A stretch of 64,000 nucleotides of DNA from GWB2-37-7 sp942492835 (GTDB taxonomy: Bacteria; Bacillota; Clostridia; Lutisporales; Lutisporaceae), in NCBI GenBank assembly GCA_942492835.1, contig OW818645.1:1426001-1490000 (forward strand), written 5' to 3'. Below, in pieces: positions 51,261 through 60,035 of this stretch. The position numbers were made by a program, and so were the translations under genes. The number at the start of each line of letters is the position of its first letter. The first letter of the stretch is position 1. Below the pieces are notes generated by a model. It had not been told where the DNA came from. It saw only the letters and a program-made list of their open reading frames with translations, and made no database searches.

Positions 51261-52997
51261 TTAACCACTAATGCTTTTATAGTTAAGCTTTTCTTCCTTC
51301 TCTATCCTCTCTAGTCTTCCTTCTGATAATTGATATACACTATCCATACTTTCTAAATTATCATATTTATGAGTTATCATAATTACAGATTTCTCCTTAA
51401 ACTCATTAAATAGTACATTATGAAGATATGAATCAGACTCTATATCATATGCAGAAGTTGCTTCATCCAATATAACAATAGGGGAGTCCTTCAAAAGTGC
51501 CCTTGCAACTGCAAGCTTTTGTTTTTCTCCACCAGAAAGTCTTGCTCCATTCCTCCCTATCTTGCTATCCTCTTTATTAGACAACTTATTTATAAACTCA
51601 CTAGCTCCACTCTGTCTACAAGCTTTTTCCACCTTTTCTTTGCTTGAATTACCATCAAGATTAATATTGTTATAAATAGTATCATTAAAAAGATAAGGTT
51701 CCTGACTTACAACAGAAAATAGCGAGCGGTACTTATCTGTACTGATTTGGTTTATATTTTTCTCTTGAAAATCTATCTCACCGCTTGTTGGTTCAATAAA
51801 CCGTAATAGTAGTTTCAATATAGTCGTCTTGCCACTACCATTTGATCCAATTATAGCTACCTTCTCTCCTTTTGAAACAGCAAAGCTAATATCTCCTAAA
51901 ACTTCTCTGTTATCTTCATATGAAAAAGCTACCTTCTTAAATTCGATGTCTTTATTTTCCTTCTTAACCTTATCATCATTTTCAATATTTGATTCCTCAT
52001 TCAAGTCGAGAAATGAGAAAAGTCTTTTTGCAGACGGAAGAATTCTCGAAAGGAAATATCTTATATTGAGTATTGAGGAAATCGGTCCAGTGACATAGCT
52101 ACTGTATGAAAGAAACGCAAATACTCCACCGATTGTTAGCGAGCCATTTACGATCAATAATCCCCCTAGAATATAAAGAAGCCCTGCCACAGACCATTCA
52201 AGCATAACTTCAAAAAACACATTCCATGTATCTAGCATAGTGTTTTCCTTATTAATCCTTAAAATATTTCTCTGCTTCCTTTCAAAAGTTTGGTAACGAT
52301 GATTATATAGGTTCCAAAGCTTTATTTCTTTCACTCCGCCAATGTTGTCGTCAAACCATGCAGAGAAATCACGATGACGCTCAATTAACTCCTCCATTTT
52401 CTTTTCCTTACGCTTAGAAAGTTCTAATACCATAAAATATTTAACTGGTATCATTGCAAGAACTACAATAGTAAGCTTCCAGCTAATGAAAATTAGTCCA
52501 GCTATTCCACTGATTACCTTAAATATATTGAATACATTAATCACCATAAATCGATCTGTTATGGAGGATACATTACTCACATCCGTTTGTATACTATTTA
52601 TAATTTCAGAATTGTTCTTATCACTAAAGTATTCAATTTTAAGATGTAGAAGCTTACTAAAAGCTTGATGTGAAATCAAAAACTCCGACTCATTGTGAAC
52701 ATCAGTGAAGAGCTTTGTTTGTATTACCTCAAGAAGATAATTCACAAGAACTAACCCTAGCAAAATAAGCACAGAGCAGATGATAACCTGTAAATTCTTA
52801 TTTATCATACCATTGTCAGTAATACTTTTAATTGCAAGTGGCTGAAAGAAGCCTGCAATTGTTGACAGAACAAGACAGGCTATGATAATCCAAAGCCTGG
52901 TCTTAAATGGTGTTAAATATGTAAATATTCTTTTTATCAATATAAAATCATTTTTTTCCATTTTCATGCGCAGTTTCACGCTGCCTTTCTTATTCAT
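51261..52997 (-). CDS. ABC exporter, fused membrane and ATPase domains
   Basis: A half-transporter of about 578 residues. Six transmembrane helices lie at about 30-310 and the ATPase domain has Walker A GSNGSGKTT, Q-loop VVSQEPYLF, signature LSGGEKQK, Walker B IVILDEATSA and the switch His in THKYDN. No N-terminal C39 peptidase is present, so it would not cut a leader itself; the adjacent subtilase may. The ATG at 52997 overlaps the subtilase stop by 8 nt; a TTG at 53018 or ATGs at 52967/52961 are alternatives. The likely role is export of the modified peptide. Confidence 0.88.
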   Translation of the reverse strand: MNKKGSVKLRMKMEKNDFILIKRIFTYLTPFKTRLWIIIACLVLSTIAGFFQPLAIKSITDNGMINKNLQVIICSVLILLGLVLVNYLLEVIQTKLFTDVHNESEFLISHQAFSKLLHLKIEYFSDKNNSEIINSIQTDVSNVSSITDRFMVINVFNIFKVISGIAGLIFISWKLTIVVLAMIPVKYFMVLELSKRKEKKMEELIERHRDFSAWFDDNIGGVKEIKLWNLYNHRYQTFERKQRNILRINKENTMLDTWNVFFEVMLEWSVAGLLYILGGLLIVNGSLTIGGVFAFLSYSSYVTGPISSILNIRYFLSRILPSAKRLFSFLDLNEESNIENDDKVKKENKDIEFKKVAFSYEDNREVLGDISFAVSKGEKVAIIGSNGSGKTTILKLLLRFIEPTSGEIDFQEKNINQISTDKYRSLFSVVSQEPYLFNDTIYNNINLDGNSSKEKVEKACRQSGASEFINKLSNKEDSKIGRNGARLSGGEKQKLAVARALLKDSPIVILDEATSAYDIESDSYLHNVLFNEFKEKSVIMITHKYDNLESMDSVYQLSEGRLERIEKEEKLNYKSISG

Positions 52998-54216
52998 CTC
53001 GAGCACTAAATAATTCAATAATCCATTTAAAAAGACTATATGGCATTATATCAATATCTGTTAAGCTCAGATGGTATAAAGGGCAATCAATATCCCTTTT
53101 ATTCTCTGAAATAATTGCATCGATAAAATTAGATACTATGATTGACTCGAATTTTTCTTCATTAATGATAATAATAATGATATTAGTATTTAAAAAATAT
53201 GCATAATGCATTATACATTCCTTAACATTATCTAAGGGAAGTTTAAACCAATTTTTTTCGTAAGAGTTGACCAGAACTGTATCACTAATACATGCACAGC
53301 TATAATCATTTTCTGTAAAAACTTGTTGTGTTGCTTCTACTAAATTCTCTATAATGTTCTTATTTAGATAATTGTATTCAATGACTACAACTGGAATTTG
53401 TATCTCTTCAGCTTTCTTAATTAACCACGGATATCTATAACTATCTCTAGTAAATTTAAATTTTCTTTTTTTTGCAAACAGTTCTTTTACTTCCTCAATA
53501 TCAAGCATTCTATTTTGTTCTAATATAATGCTTGCAAGCTGTGCAGCTATAACTGGAGTAAGAAGACTATTCGTTGCGGGTAAATAATAGTTAAAATCAT
53601 GTTCTAGTATTTTCAAAACTTCTAATTCAGGTATATTTAATTGTATATCAATACCATCCAAAGGATTGTCATAAATACATTCCTCTTGTAATGTATCTTC
53701 AACTACCTTTACCCCAATTGCAGAAGGCAAGCATGCAGGATATGTAATTCTTCCATCATTTGCTCCAGCAGCAACTATAATTGTTCCTTTAACCTTAGCT
53801 TTTTTTGATACTTCAATTAATTTATCCGCAGAAATAAACGCTTTTGAGCCTATACTAAGACTCATCAAATCTACTTTATGATCAATTCCCCACTGTATTG
53901 TCTCACTTAGTTTTTGGAGATCATACTGTTTTTCTTCGTTTAATACCGATATGCTCACAACCTCTACATAATCCAAAATACCTATCTTCTCTAAGGATTC
54001 CAGTAAAATTGATGTGCATATTGTTCCGTGATTGAATGTTTGCAATGGTTCTATATGTTGAGTAACGCAAGCATCATCTTGAGCTTGCAGACAAGTAATA
54101 TCAATTTTCCTTTTCATCAGCTTATACAAAAGTTCTGTATTGACCCCATCATCAATGATTGCGATTTTCAATTTACACGTCTTCATAAAATACCTATATT
54201 GCTGCTTATTCTTCAT
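52990..54216 (-). CDS. Intracellular S8 (subtilisin-like) peptidase with C-terminal extension
   Basis: The subtilase domain (about 14-235) shows the triad: D22 in IAIIDDGVN, H63 in NHGT and, by alignment, S217 in PATNSLLTPVIAA, with oxyanion-type N153 in AAGANDG. The usual GTSMA box is degenerate. There is no signal peptide or prodomain, so it acts in the cytoplasm. The last ~150 residues are an extra domain I cannot assign. In this context it is the best candidate for leader removal. The ATG at 54216 overlaps the upstream stop; ATG 54186 (residue 11) is an alternative start. Confidence 0.85.
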   Translation of the reverse strand: MKNKQQYRYFMKTCKLKIAIIDDGVNTELLYKLMKRKIDITCLQAQDDACVTQHIEPLQTFNHGTICTSILLESLEKIGILDYVEVVSISVLNEEKQYDLQKLSETIQWGIDHKVDLMSLSIGSKAFISADKLIEVSKKAKVKGTIIVAAGANDGRITYPACLPSAIGVKVVEDTLQEECIYDNPLDGIDIQLNIPELEVLKILEHDFNYYLPATNSLLTPVIAAQLASIILEQNRMLDIEEVKELFAKKRKFKFTRDSYRYPWLIKKAEEIQIPVVVIEYNYLNKNIIENLVEATQQVFTENDYSCACISDTVLVNSYEKNWFKLPLDNVKECIMHYAYFLNTNIIIIIINEEKFESIIVSNFIDAIISENKRDIDCPLYHLSLTDIDIMPYSLFKWIIELFSARDE

Positions 54217-56068
54217 TTTTACTTAATAGTGCAAGTGGTTCTGCCTTTAAGTTGTTGTTAATAAATATCAAAGCAATCATAAGAGTAACAAGAAGCACTG
54301 CAAAATATATAATAATCGAAATAAGTGGGCTTACCGATACATTACCTAAACCTTGTGCTATTGTATTATCTGAGTTGTTCACCCAATTACTAAAGGCTGT
54401 ACTATATAGCTCTGCACCAGCATTCATAGAATTTGACATTATAAATCTGGTTAGAATAAAACCCGCAAAGCTTCCTATAATTCCACCTATGGATATGACT
54501 CCAATAATTCCATAAAGCATTGATAGCATACATTCCTTCTTATTCATACCAAGGGAGCGTTCTATGGCTGTACGCTTTTTCTGTTTTGAAACAAATAGAA
54601 ATACAAAGAAGAAAAGTATTGCCAAGGTTGTTGCCGCACTGACAGCTACTAGAATCATAGCCACCATTTTCAGATTTCTCATACCTGAAGCTAATTTCTC
54701 GTAACCGCCATCATAAAAGTTTATTTCAAGATTATTAATGTTTAATGTCTTAAATTTCTCCATATATTGTCGTGTTGTCCCATTTGGAATTTGGAAGGAT
54801 GTAGTATATCCCTTCATAGGTCCATAAGCAACAATGTTGTTCTCATCACTGTTCTTCACAGAGCTTGAAGGAATTACTACCGCATTATATCCCATCTCAT
54901 AGCCTGTTGGCTGATTCGTTTTATCAGAACCATTGTATATACCAACAATCTTATACTCGCTGTCTTCAAACACCGAATATGCCTCTCCTTTTGCATTTAA
55001 TAGTCTAAATAGCATTAAAATGCCTCCAGATGGAAAATATGTTTGACTGGCTGATTTTTCATAATCCGAAAAATATAATTGAAGATTAATATTATCACCA
55101 ATTTTCAAATTATTAATGCTTACAAGCTTCTGTGGTACAATACACACTTTCTCCCCATTTCTATACTCTTGATCCGTAATATCACGTCCGACAGTTATGG
55201 CTACACTTTTTTGATGAAAATCCATGAGAAGTCTTGTTTTATTTGTTGGAACAACAGGAATAGTATATCTAGTAAATCTATCGAATGCTTTTACTAAGTT
55301 TGTCCATTTCTTGCCTTCCTTGGTTTCATAAAAGTTATCAGTAACCTCTGCCCAGTTTTCAAAATCTAAAACTTTCTCTCCAAGAACTTCTCCTTGTTTA
55401 TTTTTCTGAGTTGAAATAGTTGAGTCGTATGGCACTGAGTATGATAATATCTCATAATTTGCATCAGTAAAAGGATTAGGACATGATTCGATTGATGTTA
55501 TATACGTTTTCCCCGCCTTAAGTAATCCAGGATTATCATTATATTGATCACAAAACCAAATATCCGACCCTTCTTCTCTTTTACCCCAAAGAACTCTTTT
55601 TACCTTTACTCTCACTGGCTTATTGGGAATACAATCTTCATAAGGCACTATTTCCATAATAGCACCCCACCCTCTTATTAATTCTTCTTCTTTATCAGTG
55701 GGACAAATCTTAATATCTGGGCAATATGCTCCATAATATGGTCTCTGTTCTGGTTTAATAATATAATTTGCATCTTCATAATCAAGCAGAGAGATTGGCA
55801 GGATGGAATCATAAACAGGCTTATCCCAATAGCTGTACTCTTTTGTTGAAGCATCCCAAACTTCTGTGACTTCTATGGTATTTTCCTCTTGATTGACCAC
55901 ACCAACAGTCATGAAAGCCTTCTCATACTCCTTCATATTTGCATTGCAAGCCTGCCAAAGATTAACACCCAATGATAGAAATGTAACCGCAAGTATCATA
56001 AGTAGTAGAAAGACAATAGTCCTTGTCTTGGTTCTTCCTATTTGTTTCAAACTGTTTTTTAGCAGCAT
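54206..56068 (-). CDS. FtsX-like ABC permease, copy B
   Basis: This near-duplicate of copy A has the same length and topology: one N-terminal helix, a huge extracytoplasmic domain and three C-terminal helices. The shared C-terminal block includes SKQKKRTAIERSLGMNKKE. It follows the precursor gene after a strong hairpin and overlaps the peptidase gene. The ATG at 56068 (AAGGG 8 nt upstream) is preferred over GTG 56077. The two copies flank the peptidase and exporter genes as direct repeats. Confidence 0.85.
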   Translation of the reverse strand: MLLKNSLKQIGRTKTRTIVFLLLMILAVTFLSLGVNLWQACNANMKEYEKAFMTVGVVNQEENTIEVTEVWDASTKEYSYWDKPVYDSILPISLLDYEDANYIIKPEQRPYYGAYCPDIKICPTDKEEELIRGWGAIMEIVPYEDCIPNKPVRVKVKRVLWGKREEGSDIWFCDQYNDNPGLLKAGKTYITSIESCPNPFTDANYEILSYSVPYDSTISTQKNKQGEVLGEKVLDFENWAEVTDNFYETKEGKKWTNLVKAFDRFTRYTIPVVPTNKTRLLMDFHQKSVAITVGRDITDQEYRNGEKVCIVPQKLVSINNLKIGDNINLQLYFSDYEKSASQTYFPSGGILMLFRLLNAKGEAYSVFEDSEYKIVGIYNGSDKTNQPTGYEMGYNAVVIPSSSVKNSDENNIVAYGPMKGYTTSFQIPNGTTRQYMEKFKTLNINNLEINFYDGGYEKLASGMRNLKMVAMILVAVSAATTLAILFFFVFLFVSKQKKRTAIERSLGMNKKECMLSMLYGIIGVISIGGIIGSFAGFILTRFIMSNSMNAGAELYSTAFSNWVNNSDNTIAQGLGNVSVSPLISIIIYFAVLLVTLMIALIFINNNLKAEPLALLSKNEE

Positions 56069-56096
56069 ATCTCTCACCCTTTCCCTTCAATAATGA

Positions 56097-56133
56097 ACGA
56101 GAGTCTATTTACGATATCGTAAATAGCTCTCGT
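56097..56133 (-). other. Very strong palindromic hairpin after the precursor gene
   Basis: A 37-nt inverted repeat contains a perfect 22-bp palindrome (CTATTTACGATATCGTAAATAG) flanked by ACGAGAG and CTCTCGT arms. It lies 55 nt after the precursor stop and just before permease copy B. No U tract follows on the minus strand. It may stabilise the precursor mRNA, limit read-through, or be an operator. Confidence 0.7.
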
Positions 56134-56187
56134 ATTTAAAACAATGCATCTCATAGATACTAATTTATCCTATCACTATGTAATTTT

Positions 56188-56361
56188 TTATACTGTTGTT
56201 GTTGCCTGTGGATTGTTTTGACTCAAACGATTATAAGCAGTAGTTACTTGCATTGATGATATATTGCAATAACAAGTTGATGAACATGATCCACTACATG
56301 GACAATAGAAAGAGTAAACTGACTGCGCAGCTGTAAGATTCATCCTTTGAATTTTTTTCAT
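56188..56361 (-). CDS. Cys-rich RiPP precursor peptide (CLI_3235-like)
   Basis: A 57-residue frame has a perfect AGGAGGT site 8 nt before its ATG. The peptide begins MKKIQRMNLTAAQSVYSFY and then has five cysteines in mirror symmetry, C20, C22, C26, C30 and C32 (CPCSGSCSSTCYC), followed by an Asn/Gln/Ser/Thr-rich tail ending ATTTV. It has no Asp or Glu. Size, Cys core and position beside a SPASM radical SAM enzyme match precursors I remember as the CLI_3235 family. The final chemistry and the cleavage site are unknown. Confidence 0.85.
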   Translation of the reverse strand: MKKIQRMNLTAAQSVYSFYCPCSGSCSSTCYCNISSMQVTTAYNRLSQNNPQATTTV

Positions 56362-56409
56362 GTTGGTTACCTCCTTGCTAAATGATTTTGAGATGCATTA
56401 AATTAAACG

Positions 56410-56667
56410 CTATATTGAAGTAGAATCCATGATTACTTTTGTAATATCATTTATAGTACTAAATTTATATCCTTTCAACAGTCTGTTGTTTATATTGATA
56501 TTAAATGTCTTTTCTATCAGAATATATAGATATAAAAGATCTGTATAGTTAAAGGAAAAATGTCTTATTAATATTTTATCAAAGTTCTCCTCTTTGAATT
56601 CTTCTACTATGTTAAAATATTCAAAGAAAATTCTCTTTAAAGTTTCAATGATTTTATCCTTATTCAT
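56410..56667 (-). CDS. Acyl-carrier-like protein lacking the carrier serine
   Basis: The 85-residue protein follows the ACP pattern of helices, with FNYTDLLYLYILIEKTFNINI aligning to the DSL helix II region of ACPs. At the phosphopantetheine serine position it has Y41, so it probably cannot carry an acyl arm. I recall peptide-maturation acyl-carrier-related proteins in the same clostridial clusters. A GGGAGGG site precedes the ATG. It lies between the 373-residue protein and the precursor; it may be a scaffold or a partner of the maturase. Confidence 0.8.
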   Translation of the reverse strand: MNKDKIIETLKRIFFEYFNIVEEFKEENFDKILIRHFSFNYTDLLYLYILIEKTFNININNRLLKGYKFSTINDITKVIMDSTSI

Positions 56668-56679
56668 AAATACCCTCCC

Positions 56680-57801
56680 CTATACAATTAATCCATACGG
56701 AGCATTAAGTAGACTTCTTTTTATTTCTTCAACAACACTCTTCATGGTATCTGAATCAGTCAAGCTTCCTAATATAAATGGAAACTCCGTAGAAACATGC
56801 TGAATAACTGTCTGTGCCTGCTGGATAGGAGTATGAACATAACTAAGCTCATTCTTATCCGACTGATCTGTATGATCAATTATTTTATTGGAAATATGAA
56901 TTGCATCTATTCCATATCCAAACTTCGCTTGGAAATTATTACTCATTGAATTCCAAAACTCATTAGAAAAAAATCCATACGGACTGCAAGCGATAAAAAA
57001 GCTTGCTGGAATAGCCTGAGAAATAATATATGCAGACAGTCCAAAGTCATATCTGACATCCTCATCGAACTTTATCATTGGCTTTGGCAGTTTAATGATA
57101 ATAACGCTCGGATTTTCTTGTTCTTCAACTGTTCTAACATATCTATTAATTCTATAGATATGACTGCTAAGCTCACCCCTTGTATCTGAGAAATCAATTG
57201 TGTGAAATCCAAATAGATCATTTGCTACTTCAGGACCAATTGCAGACACTTTAAGTCCCTGAGTCTTACATACTTTTACTAAATTGCAGAACACCTCATA
57301 TCCTTGAAGATCTTTTGCTAATTCACCAATAAAAATGACAGGTGCATATGGGTGATATATCTCATCCATAGTATCTTCAGATGAGAAATGAGGAAGGATA
57401 TCTTGAGATAAATAACGGAAGCTTATATTTTTCTTCTCACATATTTCTCGATAATACTTAACTTTATCTTTATCAAGCTTTAAAAGACAAATAATATCCT
57501 TTCTCTGCTTAATAGCTTCTTCTATTGCTTTAATTGAATAATCAAATAGCGAGTTAGACTTGTCTTTTGATAGTACAAGTACAATATCGCACGATTTTAT
57601 GCTATCCTCTAGGTTTGATGTAACTTTGTATCCAAGCTCATTTCTATTTTCTATAGTACCAATATCCTTTTGTTCTAAACCAAGTCCTGTTGGTGTAACT
57701 ACAGAGCCAATTTCATATTTAGGTATAAAATCTGAAAGATTTTTAATAACAGGAATATCTTCTGCTGAAAAAGGAACCGCACATACAACAAGTTTTTCCA
57801 T
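56680..57801 (-). CDS. Putative peptide maturation system protein (TIGR04066-like)
   Basis: A 373-residue, soluble, alpha/beta-looking protein with no signal peptide. It starts MEKLVVCAVPFSAEDIP and has repeated hydrophobic strands such as CDIVLVLSKDKS and SVIIIKLPKP, but no catalytic motif I can name. I remember a family of this type (TIGR04066) beside clostridial Cys-rich peptide systems. It lies between the radical SAM and ACP-like genes, each with its own AGGAG-like site. Its function is unknown. Confidence 0.75.
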   Translation of the reverse strand: MEKLVVCAVPFSAEDIPVIKNLSDFIPKYEIGSVVTPTGLGLEQKDIGTIENRNELGYKVTSNLEDSIKSCDIVLVLSKDKSNSLFDYSIKAIEEAIKQRKDIICLLKLDKDKVKYYREICEKKNISFRYLSQDILPHFSSEDTMDEIYHPYAPVIFIGELAKDLQGYEVFCNLVKVCKTQGLKVSAIGPEVANDLFGFHTIDFSDTRGELSSHIYRINRYVRTVEEQENPSVIIIKLPKPMIKFDEDVRYDFGLSAYIISQAIPASFFIACSPYGFFSNEFWNSMSNNFQAKFGYGIDAIHISNKIIDHTDQSDKNELSYVHTPIQQAQTVIQHVSTEFPFILGSLTDSDTMKSVVEEIKRSLLNAPYGLIV

Positions 57802-57901
57802 AATCCTTACTCCTCGAATAATTTATTTATAATAGTCAACTAAATTAGTTTTTCATCATAATTAATCGTTTTAAACATTAAATGAAATTGTGTCCTTTGT
57901 A

Positions 57902-59344
57902 TTATCTTGATGCTTCTCTTGACATATGTTTATTTAATTCAAAAAGCAAAACTTTATTGTGTATTTTAGAAAAAGCCGCTGTTTTTGATTCTTGACAGGA
58001 TTTTCTTTTCTTTTCTAATGATAACGCTCCATTCATGTCAGCTTTTTTTGCACATATGTTACACTGTAAGAACGCCCAGCAATCTCTGCATTCATCTTCT
58101 GTTAATTTTCCTATGTTTAGCAAAGATTTTATATTATCAATATCAAAGCCATTATCTAAAGATCCTAAGTGCATACATGCCGATGCTTCACTTACTCTCT
58201 CGCATGGAAAAAAGTCACCTTTATAATCTACAAATAATCTCATCTTACCAGGTACACACGGTCCCCCTGGTGCTGTTACATCACCTAAAACTCCATATCT
58301 GATTTTTTGTATATCATTCTTCATATTCTTAATTTCATCTATTGTCGTTCTCTTAACCGCATCTTTACCTAGTTGTTTTGCTATCATTAGAAAACCTAAA
58401 AACTGATTATAAAGACTACCATTCAGATACTCATGTGAATAGTGTACAATCTCATCATCCTTTTCAACAATCGAGTGACTGCACCTCATTTTCCTTATAT
58501 ACTTATCTTTAAACAGACTATTTATTTCTTCAAAACCATTTTCTGGATTGATTGCCATATTTATTGATGCCATCTGTGCGAAATCAGGTTGTCGCTCCCA
58601 TAGATTTCTGATATTCTTTATCACAGTATCATATGAACCTTGCTTATTTGTAGCAAAAACACGATTTTGGTTTTGTATTTCCTTCGGTCCATCAAGGCTT
58701 ATTGTAAGATTAAACTCATTTTCCGCAAGATAATCTATAAGCTCATCAGTTAATAATGTGCCATTTGTTGTAGTTGTAAAAGTAAGCTTTCGTCCCTCAA
58801 ATACTCCCTTTGCATAATCTACAACTTGTTTTATCAATTCCAAATTTAGAAAAGGTTCACCACCATAAAAACTGATATTTGGATTTTTTGTATCTATAGA
58901 ATGCATAAAGAAAAAATCAACTGCTTTTTTTGCTGTCTCAAAAGACATAGATTTTTGTGAATGAGTTCTTTGACTAGTAAAATCATTTTCAGAATATACA
59001 CAGTACGAGCAACGTAAATTACAATTCTGTGTAACCTGCAAAGTAATACTGTCTATTTTTCGCTCCAAGAACAGCTCTAAGTTATCTGTCTCAGGATGTT
59101 TAATCTCTTTTACACGGTGCGTAGAAAAATATCCACACTCCGCTAAATCACTATATTGGTGAACAACTTCATGTTCAGTTTGCTGTATTTCTATCTCATT
59201 ATCCTTCATAATAGCATCAATATATTTATATAATTGCTCATTTACTGCTACTATTTCATTTCTATTTGTTTCATAGAAATAATATCCTAATGGAGTTTTA
59301 AAATGCTTGATTAGTGGTTTTGGTTGCTTGATTTGTTGTTCCAT
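57902..59344 (-). CDS. Radical SAM/SPASM peptide maturase (CcpM-like)
   Basis: The 480-residue enzyme has the radical SAM motif C108-x3-C112-x2-C115 (CNLRCSYC) and GGEPF at 161-165. Its SPASM domain fits the classic pattern: C363, G376-x4-C381, then C419-x2-C422-x5-C428-x2-C431 and C450, enough for two auxiliary iron-sulfur clusters. C390 is additional. The first ~95 residues may be a leader-recognition domain. It probably installs thioether or other Cys crosslinks in the 57-residue precursor. I recall relatives named CcpM. The ATG follows AAGGAG. Confidence 0.9.
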   Translation of the reverse strand: MEQQIKQPKPLIKHFKTPLGYYFYETNRNEIVAVNEQLYKYIDAIMKDNEIEIQQTEHEVVHQYSDLAECGYFSTHRVKEIKHPETDNLELFLERKIDSITLQVTQNCNLRCSYCVYSENDFTSQRTHSQKSMSFETAKKAVDFFFMHSIDTKNPNISFYGGEPFLNLELIKQVVDYAKGVFEGRKLTFTTTTNGTLLTDELIDYLAENEFNLTISLDGPKEIQNQNRVFATNKQGSYDTVIKNIRNLWERQPDFAQMASINMAINPENGFEEINSLFKDKYIRKMRCSHSIVEKDDEIVHYSHEYLNGSLYNQFLGFLMIAKQLGKDAVKRTTIDEIKNMKNDIQKIRYGVLGDVTAPGGPCVPGKMRLFVDYKGDFFPCERVSEASACMHLGSLDNGFDIDNIKSLLNIGKLTEDECRDCWAFLQCNICAKKADMNGALSLEKKRKSCQESKTAAFSKIHNKVLLFELNKHMSREASR

Positions 59345-59358
59345 TATTGTACTCCTTC

Positions 59359-60024
59359 CTATATCGTCAGCTTACCATCTTTCATGGTATAAACAATATC
59401 TGCACGTTCAGCCATACCTAAATCATGTGTAATCATAATAACCGCATATCCACGCTCATGCGCTAGATTTTCCAGCAATTCTATAACAACTTCTCCATTG
59501 GCTGTGTCGAGGTTTCCAGTTGGTTCATCTGCAAGAAGGATTTTTCCGCCAGTGGCAAGTGCTCTTGCAACCGCAACCCTCTGTTGTTCCCCACCACTCA
59601 TCATAAGAGGCAATTTATTGTACATCTTCTCTCCAAGCCCTACACTAGAAATCAGTTCTTTTGCCGTTTTCTTTGCTTCTTTTGAAGAGATTCCTCTAAG
59701 CTCAATCGGATAAGCTACGTTTTCAAGAGCAGTCAAAAGCGGAAATAGATTAAATGACTGATACACAACCGATGCCGTCTCTCTCCTATATTTATCTCTG
59801 TCGAGCTTGCTCATAGGCTTGTCCTGCAAATAAATTTCACCCTTTGTCGGCAAATCAAGCCCTGCCAGTAGTGAAAGTAATGTGCTCTTTCCGCTGCCCG
59901 AATGACCGACTATTGCATATACATTACCAGTCTCAAATAGACATGAAACATTGGATACTGCCTCTACAGTTTGATATTTACTTTTATAGGTATAGCTTAC
60001 TTCTTTTACTGTTAATATACTCAT
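59359..60024 (-). CDS. ABC transporter ATPase, MacB/LolD type
   Basis: A 221-residue ATPase with Walker A GHSGSGKSTLL, signature MSGGEQQR and Walker B ILLADEPTGNLD, the pattern of MacB/LolD subunits that pair with FtsX-like permeases. The ATG at 60024 is preceded by GGAGG. It lies between the permease at 60036 and the maturase. It may energise that permease and perhaps also the two long FtsX permeases. Confidence 0.92.
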   Translation of the reverse strand: MSILTVKEVSYTYKSKYQTVEAVSNVSCLFETGNVYAIVGHSGSGKSTLLSLLAGLDLPTKGEIYLQDKPMSKLDRDKYRRETASVVYQSFNLFPLLTALENVAYPIELRGISSKEAKKTAKELISSVGLGEKMYNKLPLMMSGGEQQRVAVARALATGGKILLADEPTGNLDTANGEVVIELLENLAHERGYAVIMITHDLGMAERADIVYTMKDGKLTI

Positions 60025-60035
60025 AATATCCTCCA

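Noticed and set aside
49336..56068. Transposon origin for the duplicated permease block
   Set aside because: No transposase, terminal inverted repeats or target duplications are visible; the repeats are coding and diverged internally.
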